From: Begonia masoniana
Taxonomy: Eukaryota; Streptophyta; Magnoliopsida; Cucurbitales; Begoniaceae
DNA: 64,000 bases
Direction of reading: 5' to 3'
Assembly: GCA_022432975.1 (NCBI GenBank)
Contig: CM039508.1
Span: forward strand, 47,395,646-47,459,645
Shown: positions 55,212-64,000 of the stretch, one piece after another
How the letters are laid out: every line of letters starts with the position of its first letter
Position numbering within the stretch: the first letter of the stretch is position 1
Made by a program: the position numbers and the translations under genes
Notes under the pieces: generated by a model
What the model saw: the letters and a program-made list of their open reading frames with translations, nothing else
Told to the model about the DNA's origin: nothing
Database searches by the model: none

Positions 55212-58200
55212 TGTAACGCCCGGGTTTTCGGATCTTAGGATTTTCTAATTTCTTAGGTTATTTTCGTAAAATAGCAAATTGAAGTATTTTCTTGAGCGGG
55301 ATGTTTCCTTAGAGCCATAGGAAGTTATGGGAATTTTTAGAGGAATAAGTGAAATTTTAGAAACCCAAATCGAAAAGAGTAATGCTAGAGTTCCCATTTT
55401 AGCCTTTTAGTATGTTAATTTGTAAAAATAGCAAAATAAGTCCGTTTTGTGAACAGTGAGTTTTGTTAGAACTCTAAGATTAAATTGGAATATTTGGAGA
55501 AATAAGGAAATTGCAGAGAAACCGAATCGATAGACTAATTAAAGAATTAAGTATAGAATTGAAGGAATGGCATTTAAGTAATTTGGTAAGTAAAAAAATT
55601 ATAATTTTTAGGGTAATTATCGATTTGAACCCTGTACTATATACGTTTTTTCAATTCAGGCCCCTGTACTAAAAAAACCGACAAACCGAACCCTGTACTT
55701 TGATTCTGTTATCAGTTTTGACCTTCTATCAACAATTTCATTAAACCCTCATTAAAAAAACTAACAAACGATCTTGGATTCAGTTGAAATTTTTATCACA
55801 TGTTCACTACTTAATGAGAAGGTAATCAAGAAAGTTTCGTGATTTTTTAAGATATGTACGATTTATTATAATTTTATTTTAGTATTTTATAAACATATTA
55901 TAATAAATCATACAAATTTTAGAAAATCACGAAACTTTTTCTATTATCTACCCATGATAGGTTGAACATGTGAAAAGTTTTCAAATAAATCAAATATTGT
56001 TTGGTATTTTTTTAAAAATTAATTTATAAAGTAAAGAAGAAACTGAGATTAATTTAACAAAATACCAAAAGATATTGAATTTATTTGAAACTTTTTCCAG
56101 ATATTCACCATATTATGGGTAGATAATAGAAAAATTTGGGTAATTTTTTAAAATTGTATGATTTATTATAATACTTTTAACAAATAATAAAATAAAATTA
56201 CAATAAATCGTAGATGTGTTAAAAAATTACGAAAATTTTCAGTTTATCTTCTCATTAAATAATAAACATGTGGTAACAATTTCAACTGAATCTAAGATTG
56301 TTTGATAGTTTTTTCAATGAGGGTTTAATGACAATTATTGATAGAATGTCAAAACTGATAACAGAATCAAAGTACAGGGTTCGGTTTGTCGGTTTTTTTA
56401 GTACAGGGGCCGAATTGAAAAAACTTGTATAGTACAGGTTCAAATCGATAATTTCTCTAATTTTTATAAAAACAGAATGGCTTCACGAAGAAGCCATTCT
56501 GCTGCCGAGCCCCGACTGCCAGAGGGAGAGCCCGGACGACAGAGAGCCGAGCGACAACTCTCCTCCGGCGACCACGCGATTCCGGCCACCGTTCAGACGA
56601 GCAAACTCCGACGAGCTGAGGCCAGAGCTCGGTTCGGCTTTTCCGCGCCAAACCCGATCGAAAACCGGTGAGCTTTGCCCTGTTTTTGTTCGGTTTGTGG
56701 CCGAGGGTGACGAGCTCGATTGAGCTCCGATCACCGGCCCTTTTTGGCTGCTCTCGGCGTTGTATTGCCGAGCTTAATGCCGGCGTAGATCGCCGGGCAG
56801 TATGGAGCTCGGGTTGAGCTGGAAACAGGGGACCCGAATTTGAGCCTAGGGCTTTCTTAATTGGAAACTTCGATTTTAGGTTATATTATTATAATTGAGG
56901 GTATATGTGGTCGATTAGTGAGGAAATGAGTGTGGATTGATGAAAAATCGAAAAGGGGGAAAATTTCGGGAAAGGGCAGAATCAGGTTTTGCCTGATTTG
57001 ACCTAGCTACGGTCATTTGTTTTGAAATTGCTTTTGGCAGGTTAAAATAGGTTATTAGAGGAGTACGTGGCCGCTGTAATCGTCCGATTCCGATCACCGA
57101 CGCAAAAGTTATGCACGTTTGAGTTTCGGGTCGGTTTTTACCGAACCCAAAATAGTGGCCCATTTAGTTAGATTTTAGTTAGATTAGGCTAGAAATAATA
57201 GTTTAAGATATTTTCACTAAAATGAGAGTTTAGTTATGCCGAGTGAGTTCTAATGCAATGTTTTGATATTTGGGTTTTTCAGGTTCCACGGTTAAGATTT
57301 CAGATAGAGACGAATTACTAAGGACGTCAGGTAAGTAGTGTTGCATGCGTGTTGCCTTCGGGCCTACATCACGGAACGCTAGGTTATGTTGCATGTTTCT
57401 ATGTATGTTTAGCTTTTTCATGCATCATGTTTTAGAAAAAGTACGAAAATGTTTTAGCATATGTTTTCACGATTTGAACGTAGAAACGACAACGATGTAA
57501 AACGAAAATGTAAAGTGTCTGAGGGAAGTGGTTCACCCTTCAGATGTAAAGTGTGGAACGTCTAGAAAATATAGAACGTCTGAAGGAAGTGGTTCACCCT
57601 TCAGATGAAGTTGTGGAACGTCTAGAGATGGAGAAACTAATCCACCCTCAATTGGTAGAGGATTACATGTATGTATGATAGGAACGAAATGATTATGTAT
57701 GATGGAAACAATATAAACTGAAACGAAATGATTATGTATGATGAAACTGTAGAAACTGCATATGTTAAGTAAAATGTTTTTAATTCATATTGTCACTACT
57801 TGCTAAGCATTAGGTTTATAGTTTGAGTTCTGCGATGTAGGTGCAGAAGAACAGGTATGGTGAGTTTTCACGAGAATGCTAGGATTACGGACGCAGTTGT
57901 TGGAGTACGACCATGGTGGCAACCCAGCAATATTGTTAGGGCGATTCCGACCGTGGTTAGTATGTGTTCATGGTTAGTATGAGTACGAGTCTATTGTTAG
58001 TAGGTCTACGTGTCGGTTTTGTTTGTGAAAGAATGAAAATGTTTAAGGATGTGGATCGGATGATTTGATAGAAAAATGTATGAAAGGTTGAGTTTTGATG
58101 TAAATGTAGTGGAAGTAGAACGTTTAGAATTTGGAGTCTTAATTTTAGAAATATACTGGAACTGTTTGGTTATTTTAAAACAGGTAAGGATACGCTCGAT

Positions 58201-58577
58201 TTTTAGAGCGATTCATGCAGTTCGTTTTCTTGAGTTCGTCCCGAAAGTATAGGTTATATTAGTGTCGTGTTTTGATGATCGACGAATGAGTGTTTTGCTT
58301 TAATTGATCTTACTTTAATTGTTAATTGTTTTAAGTTATTAATGGTTTTAGTCTAGTTTTAAATGTTTTAAAAGTCGAAATGTTTTACGCTCAAAATGCT
58401 TAAGTCAAAGTTAGACCCTAAAGTTTGTTAGGGGTGGGTCAATTGTCTAGGTTCGGTTTAATTTATAGTGTTGAGTGAAAAAGAAAAATTTTATGCGTAA
58501 ACACGAGGGTTTAGGTAAAGGTTATGTCAATGTAAAGTCAAGTCCTGTGACGGCCCTACGGGGTTGGGGTCGTTACA
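55212..58577 (-). mobile_element. Solo LTR of the gypsy-type family (copy 3, inverted) in the MULE transposase
   Basis: 3366 bp, starts TGTAACGCCCGGG and ends GGGTCGTTACA. Perfect 5-bp duplication TGTCA (55207-55211, 58578-58582). The inverted orientation relative to 4206-6697 is shown by the block CTCGATTTTTAGAGCG (58196-58211), the complement of the CTCTAAAAATCGAGC block near 4770. It carries a fold-back element (55611-56457). Confidence 0.85.
55611..56457. mobile_element. Fold-back MULE-type MITE
   Basis: 847 bp, nearly one inverted repeat throughout: GGGTAATTATCGATTTGAAC at the left pairs with the complement of the right end, and matching blocks continue towards the centre near 56030. 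Perfect 9-bp duplication TAATTTTTA (55602-55610, 56458-56466). A 9-bp duplication and long arms fit a non-autonomous Mutator-like element. No coding. Confidence 0.85.
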
Positions 58578-59937
58578 TGTCATCTGAAGGGAGCTTGCCC
58601 CAGCCAATTACTCACGGCCGTGAGTATTGATGGCAACAATGACATATATCCCATAGCTGTTGCCAACGTGGAATCAGAATCCCAAGTCTCGTGGAGTGGT
58701 TTTTGGAGATATTGCGAAACGACTTAGTGATTGATGAAGGCCAAGGATGGACATTTGTGTCGGATCGACAGAAGGTATATATTGTTATTACTATTATTAT
58801 TTGGATCGGCAAAAGTTATTGTTTTAATCTGAGCCTGTTTTGCTTTAAAATTGCAGGGATTGTTGAATGCTGTGGATGAGATATTTAGTTTAGCCGAACA
58901 CCGTTTCTGCCAGAGACATATGTATGCAAACTACAAAGGAAAATTTCCGGGTCTATCGTATAAAGATGTGATGTGGAATGCAGCAAGGGCAACCACAAGG
59001 GAATATTTTGAGCTAGCAATGAGGAAAGTATATGAGCTCAATAAGGATGCCCATGCATGGCTTCGACGAACACCACCTAGATTTTGGACCAGTCATGCAT
59101 TTTCGACAATTCCCAAGTGTGACTTGAGCTTGAATAATTTATGTGAGTCTTTCAATTCAGTTCTTTTGCCGGCCCGGAACATGCCTATTTTGACGATGTT
59201 CGAGATGATTCGAAAGACCCTGATGACACGCATTGTCAAAAAACACGAGGAGATGCTCAAAGTACAAGATGTTCTGTGTCCTAAGATTAGGCAAAAGCTA
59301 GCGAGGCTGAAAGGGACAGCTTACGATTGGAGGGCTGAGTTAGCGGGAAATGCACTGTTTCAGGTTTGTTCAACTTGTTCATACTGATATGTTCTTCTTA
59401 GTTTGTTATACTTGTTCATATTGAATTTGTTTATGCATTGTTTCAGGTTAGCAACGGCGACGAACAATATATTGTTGACCTCAATGAAGGCGAGTGCGCA
59501 TGTCGAGGGTGGGAGATTTCTGGAATCCCTTGTGTTCACGCCGTTGCATGCATTAATTTGATGAGAAAGTCGATGGAAGATTATGTTCATGTATATTATC
59601 ATCGAGACACATATCTGGAGATGTATTCGCACTTCATTCGTCCCATTAATGGGCAACAAATGTGGCCAGAACCAGAGAATATGACCCCAATAATTCCGGG
59701 TCAGAGAAGGCCCCAACCTGGTAGGCCAAAAAAGAAAAGAATTCGCGATGTCGATGAGCCTGCTACCGCTTCTCGTGGTCCACGTGTTCTGACTTCTAAA
59801 AAGAAGTCTACGATGACGTGTCGTAAATGTGGACGTCAGGGGCATAACAGTCGCACATGTTCTGAGAGGGGATCCACTTCACGTGCTTCTGCTTCGCGTG
59901 ACACATTTATGGGTTTCCGAACCCTTGGCGGGACGCA

Positions 59938-60430
59938 GGTACATTTTTACTATTATTCTCGTAAACAAAATATCGCTATTATGTTATAATATAACTCTCA
60001 ATACGTGCAGGAATCTACTACAGGCAATGAGGAAAGCGGCCATGAGAGAGAATGAGGGATATCTTTGTCCGAAACTTCCACGAGAAAATGATTCGCTCGG
60101 ACAACTATCTTTTTGCCCACGGTACCATATTCCGGTCTTCTTTGAAGGCTCATTGCCTTTGAAGAAACACGCACATGTTGGCTAGACACAGGTATATTTT
60201 TACTATTATTCTCGTAAACAAAATATCGCTATTATGTTATAATATAACTCTAAATACGTGCAGGAATCTACTACAGGCAATGAGGAAAGCGGCCATGCGA
60301 GAATGAGAGATATCTTTGTCTGAAACTTCCACGAGAAAATGATTCGCTCGAACAACTATCTTTTTGCCCACGGTACCATATCCCAGTCTTCTTTGAAGGC
60401 TCATAGCCTTTGAAGAAACACGCCATGAGA
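59938..60430 (+). repeat. Tandem duplication of about 250 bp covering the last transposase exon
   Basis: 59938-60185 and 60191-60430 are near-identical with an offset of 253 bp: intron end, GAATCTACTACAGGCAATGAGG, and the stretch to GGCTCATTGCCTTTGAAG. The first copy supplies the in-frame last exon of the transposase. Confidence 0.9.
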
Positions 60431-60904
60431 GATAATGATGGAAGACGATGACATACAGATGGTGGAGAGCGGATCATCTTTATTTTATGCATATTTGATG
60501 TATCTTATAGTTTGTACAACAAATTGTATTTTATAATGTTCATTTTATAATTAAAGTGAGAAAAAAATTAGAAATTTGGGCAGAGTTTCCTTTGTTTTTA
60601 GTCTCCCCCACAGCTAGTATCATCCTGCATATTTGAATATCCAAACAGTTCCAGTATTTTGCCTCAAACATCAATTGCATCCAACAAAAATAAATATAAC
60701 TAATGTACATCAAATGAATGAATATCCAACTACATGTACTACAAATTTTCATCATCCAAATACAGTACATCATCAAAGTTTTAAAAAAAAAATCTGTCTC
60801 TGTGCATCGCCCTCTGTCGTCCCCTCTCTGCACGTAATAAAAGAAAGTTAGATTATAATGAGTTGAAATGTAATTAATAATAAGAAAAATAGGTTCAAAT
60901 ATAC

Positions 60905-62490
60905 CTAAGCTTGGACAGCGTCGTCATCTCCAGCCCCCGGTAGCACACTCTCGTCATCTCCAGCCCTCGGCAGCACACCCTCGTCGTCTCCAGCCCTCGG
61001 CAGCACACCTTCGTCTCCACCCCCAGGCAGGAGTACCTCATCATCGTCACCATCGGCATCACCTCCCCCAAGATCGTCGGGATCAAAGGTATGGAGCTCT
61101 ATCCAATCCTGGATGATCCGTCTAGTCTCTCTGTGGTAATCCATCGTCTCTGTGAGGTACTCCATAATGTTTGATCGAACAGTCTGCACCTCCGTTCGAA
61201 CAGACGCCACCTCTGTTCGAACAGCCTCCACCTCCGCTCGAACAGTCTCTATCAGCGTCGTAATAGAAACCATATCCAGTGGGAGGCACGATATGAGGGG
61301 GGAGTTGCCCTCGACGAGGGCGTTGCAGCACAGGAGGGGGCCGAACATCATTCCCCTCTGTCCACCTTCCGTCGACCTCATGCAGCCCCATCTTCACCAA
61401 ATGTAGCCTGCCGAATGCATCCGCGGGCCGCTGTGGTATAGTCTGTGCCCCTCGCGGTAACTGAATCTGAAAATGCTCAATAATCTTCTGAATCAAGACA
61501 GTGTACGCGAGGTTCTTGGTCCGTGTGCGTGAGATCTCACTAATGTGACTTTAGAATCACATAGCCGGGGTCGAAGAAGTTACCGCTATACAATTTCTCC
61601 ATGACATAGAGACACATGTAGCTAACATGATCTCTATGTCCAACGCGCAGTAGAATGGTGTGTGCTATAAGGTTGTGGATGACGCGAGTTTTCACATTTA
61701 TATCTTTTGCTCCTGGCTTCACGATATCCACAATATCAGCGTTCCGATGAATCTATTTAATGAACGCTATTCCCTCTGCTGTGGCAAGCACGAAACATTT
61801 TTTTCTGGGCATGCTAATACTTTTCTGCCTCTTCTGCGCGAAAGCCAAGCACCTCATTCACAACTTGTGGCGTCACTTCATACTCCTCACCCAATATGTA
61901 GGTCTTTATAACTCCCGACCTCGCAGAAAATCTCATGTTCGCATAGAATAGGCGAACCATTTTTTCACAACTGACTCCCCGAATAGTGTAGAGTCCTTGA
62001 AGTCCGATTCTGTCAAACATTTCTTTTATCTCTAATGACTCACATCCTGAAATTTTTAATAACAAATGAATAAAACTAGTTCAACGAAATATTGTAGAAA
62101 CAATTTGTAAGAATAATTTGCTTAACCTGTAAAGTCCACCATCTTTGTCAACGACACCTTTCGGTGTACTATATCCAGCTGATATTACTCTCGACAAAGT
62201 TGACTGCGAAAGTCCTTCGATTGTAAGGTCGATGTAGCTGGCTGTGACGAGCTGGGAGCCGAGGAGCTGGGCAGTGGCTGTGAGGCCTTTGGAGGTGCCT
62301 GTGGAGCACGTGGATGTGGCTCTGAGGACCGTGAAACTGACTGTGGGACCGGTAATTGTGGCTGTAAGGCCCGTGGAGGTCGAGGTGGCTGTGAGGGCAG
62401 TGGAGATGGCTGTGAAATCGCTGGCCGCTTCGATGGTCCATCTTGTGACGTCGAATCCTTCTTTCGTTTATAAGCAATTTTATCTGCCAT
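60905..62490 (-). pseudogene. Second MULE gene: plant-transposon-protein domain plus coiled coil
   Basis: Exon 1 62127-62490 (MADKIAYKRKKDSTSQDG, then a Pro/Ser-rich stretch, then RKVSLTKMVDFTG) with one in-frame TAA near 62182 and donor GTTAAG. The next exon starts at 62046 after TTTCAG: CESLEIKEMFDRIGLQGLY, MVRLFYANMRFS, QVVNEVLGFRAE. Shifts near 61820 and 61545 move the frame (INVKTRVIHNLIAH, FFDPGYVILKSH, then IIEHFQIQLP). The last part, 61270-60905, is a coiled coil of VRTEV-type heptads and an acidic tail with about three GDDEGVLPRA repeats. The domain parallels the Sirevirus third ORF at 34074-36413. Function unknown, and this is not a known MURB. Convergent with the transposase. Confidence 0.75.
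60935..61020 (-). repeat. Short tandem repeats at the 3' end of the second MULE gene
   Basis: Four units of about 30 bp with TCGTC(A/G)TCTCCAGCCC(T/C)CGGCAGCACAC, translated as GDDEGVLPRA-like units in the acidic tail. Confidence 0.75.
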
Positions 62491-62877
62491 TTTCGTAAAC
62501 TCTGCAAATTGGAAAGTTCCAAGATTAGCGACAATAACTCGAACCGTGGCGAAAATCAGAGCCCGGTGAAACTCGGACCTTCACAGCCATAACCCGGACG
62601 GACTCAATTTTGGTCTGTCCGTCCGGGTTAAGGATATGATCACCTGGACGGACGGGTTAAAATCGCGTCCGTCCGGGTGATTCTAAAAAACCGATTTTGA
62701 CCTAGGGCTCAGATTTTTGCGTTCTAAACGTAAAAATTTAAACTAAATCAATACAAAAGGAGTAAGATATTACCTGATGCGTTTTTCGCTTGAGAATCGC
62801 ACAAGAAATTTGTAGAGCGTCGAGAGAAATCGAATTCCGGCCACTGTGAAAACCGGCTTTGAACGATTATAATCGAA

Positions 62878-63204
62878 GACCCGGACGGACGGGAAATTAT
62901 ACCGTCCGTTCGGGGTATTTTTAAGTTAACCTGGACGGACGGTAAATATAGAGTCCGAACGGGCTACGTGGCGGCTACGTGGCAGATTTTGATTGAACGC
63001 CAAATTGGGGACGGACGCTACTTTTAGCCGTCCGTCAGGGTTAGTGGAATTTTAAGTCTGGACGGACTCAATACGAGTCCGTCCGTCCGGCGTAGTCATA
63101 ATTGGCAGATTTTCAATACGTGATGGTTGAAATTGTTAGAAAAATTTGTTTGTGGTTGAATTTGGAAAACACACGTAGTTCGTGGTCGTTTTTGGTAATT
63201 TCCC
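62878..63204 (-). repeat. Right TIR of the MULE
   Basis: Inverted partner of 53448-53775, ends TTTTTGGTAATTTCCC, followed by the AAAGGTTTA duplication. Confidence 0.9.
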
Positions 63205-63213
63205 AAAGGTTTA

Positions 63214-63879
63214 ATAATCTCTTTTAGCGGTCATTTACCATATTGCCCTTAATTTTATCAAAATAATGAATATTTAATCAATAAAATCTCTCCACTCGAG
63301 GTCATGAGTTGTCTTTGACCCTTAATTTCACAAACTATGTTGCACTTTACCTATGTAAAGTCTTATCTTTTTGCCCTTAATTTGAACTAGGTAAATCGTC
63401 AACCTGGCCTTATTTGGGAATACAAATTCGATCTTCGCAAGCGTATTTATAAGGAGAATTGTGTCGGAGAGATTTATAAATCAAAAAATATTTTCGTTCT
63501 ATGTCAAAAAATAGATTAATTTTAAGAGACGTAGAATTATTGAGCTATGTTATTCGGATAAACATAACTTGCTCTGACGTACAATATTAATAAATCATGA
63601 AAATACAAAACGCTAAGATTTACTTCAAATATTAAATATAAGGCTCTTTGTTAATTTAATTTTTTTTTATTTTTCATTAATCATTAAATCAATATTTTTA
63701 ATTTTATTATTTTAAATAAAATTTCTAAAATTTTGATTATTTTTAAAATAATAAATAAATAATCCGCCAAATAACTAGAAATGGAGGCCCAATTGGTAGA
63801 AAGAGATGACAGAAAGGATAGGGATGGGTTTCCATATGCGCCAAGCGCAAGTTAGTATTTCTACAGTTAATAGGATTAG
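63214..63879. other. Flank right of the MULE, no gene recognised
   Basis: AT-rich. It was the sequence upstream of the TIC20-like gene before the MULE insertion, so it may contain the displaced distal promoter of that gene. Confidence 0.4.
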
Positions 63880-64000
63880 GAACACGCAATAGCAAGCGAC
63901 GCGGGGAGTTGCGCATTACTTTCTGGACTAGGGTTTCGTTTCGCTCTCCCTTTCTTGGTCTTTCTCTCCTATCTTTCTTTCTTACTGGTAAGATTTCTAT
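63880..64000 (+). promoter_or_regulatory. Possible 5' leader and first intron donor of a plus-strand gene
   Basis: CTAGGGTTTCG (63932-63942) is a telo-box-like element, common in leaders of ribosomal and other translation genes. It is followed by a pyrimidine-rich leader and then TACTGGTAAGATTT, a good splice donor at 63985-63993. Any coding part is beyond the window. Confidence 0.35.

Larger units (their letters stand above)
54367..60055 (+). pseudogene. MURA-like MULE transposase, interrupted by a solo LTR
   Basis: Exon 1 runs from 54367 (MAERLDDVNEPANID; a TTACAG acceptor just upstream suggests a leader intron) to 55211, resumes after the LTR at 58583 and ends at 58774. Exon 2 is 58857-59363, exon 3 59447-59938 and exon 4 60011-60055. 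In order: MuDR N-terminal domain (RNEIRDYSLKKRYDIKIVKS, with zinc-binding CKGVDCQWHLHAS), the DDE core with LDGCH at the LTR site, TFVSDRQK, and the E region (LCESFNSVLL), a SWIM finger (ECACRGWEISGIPCVH) and a CCHC knuckle (CRKCGRQGHNSRTC). A one-base deletion near 58695 (in SWSGFW, where the family has SWxWFLE) shifts the frame independently of the LTR. It would encode the cut-and-paste nuclease. Confidence 0.9.
53448..63204 (+). mobile_element. Mutator-like element (MULE) with two genes
   Basis: 9757 bp. Terminal inverted repeats begin GGGAAATTACCAAAAACGAC on both sides and match for about 330 bp (53448 to about 53775; about 62878-63204). Perfect 9-bp target duplication AAAGGTTTA (53439-53447, 63205-63213). 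Inside, left to right: CCGGACGGACG-rich subterminal region, MURA-like transposase (54367-60055, plus) interrupted by a solo LTR, a 253-bp tandem duplication, and a convergent second gene (60905-62490, minus). The insertion lies just upstream of the TIC20-like gene. Confidence 0.95.

Noticed and set aside
62169..62534. Minus-strand His-rich 121-codon frame (HSHLHCPHSHLDLHGP)
   Set aside because: Shadow of the Pro/Ser-rich coding frame of the second MULE gene at 62185-62490, which has the better start and continues into the conserved domain.

Overview
This is plant nuclear DNA, almost certainly from a eudicot. It holds spliced genes for a cellulose-synthase-like E protein, a fasciclin-like arabinogalactan protein, a TIC20 chloroplast import protein and a SEC14 lipid-transfer protein, and the space between them is filled with nested LTR retrotransposons and hAT and Mutator-like DNA transposons. 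The species cannot be named from the sequence.

Layout. (1) 1-1162: truncated copy of a composite LTR-type repeat whose fuller copy lies at 39360-45945. (2) 2464-13532, minus strand: a SEC14-like gene broken up by transposons. Its 3' exons are at 2464-3189 and its 5' exons at 10586-13532. Between and inside them sit a gag-only Tork/Tnt1-like copia (3190-8999) with a solo LTR inside it (4206-6697), a truncated gypsy (9000-10485) with a 5S-bearing Cassandra-type LTR (9387-9772), and a second solo LTR inside exon 3 (10753-13142). An Ale-type copia (13548-19347) lies 11 bp upstream of the ATG and itself carries a 1.5-kb element (16729-18246). The central exons were not found. (3) 21552-25413, plus strand: an intact-looking CSLE gene of 8 exons and 755 residues. 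(4) 25643-46591: a hAT element with a decayed minus-strand transposase. Its interior was hit by a young Sirevirus (27687-38064). Its 5' side was hit by an LTR-like element (39360-45945), which contains another element (40532-45786), which contains a solo Sirevirus-type LTR (40586-44562) carrying about 64 copies of a 40-bp repeat. (5) 47021-48860: degenerate hAT-like repeats. (6) 50114-51338, minus: FLA2-like gene with an apparent frameshift just before the GPI signal. (7) 52684-53316, minus: TIC20-II/V-like gene. (8) 53448-63204: a 9.8-kb Mutator-like element (MULE) with long TIRs and a perfect 9-bp target duplication. It carries a disrupted MURA-like transposase and, convergent to it, a second gene. 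(9) 63214-64000: flank, ending in what looks like the 5' leader of a further gene.

The strongest observation is that the second gene of the MULE and the env-like third ORF of the Sirevirus encode the same kind of protein (a conserved domain of about 150-200 residues, a low-complexity region and a coiled coil), although the two elements belong to unrelated transposon classes. The second is the growth of a sequence present about once to twice in one Sirevirus LTR into a satellite-like array inside a related LTR. The nesting order can be read from exact target-site duplications at almost every insertion. All coordinates, repeat counts and domain calls come from reading the sequence by eye; no database search was run.
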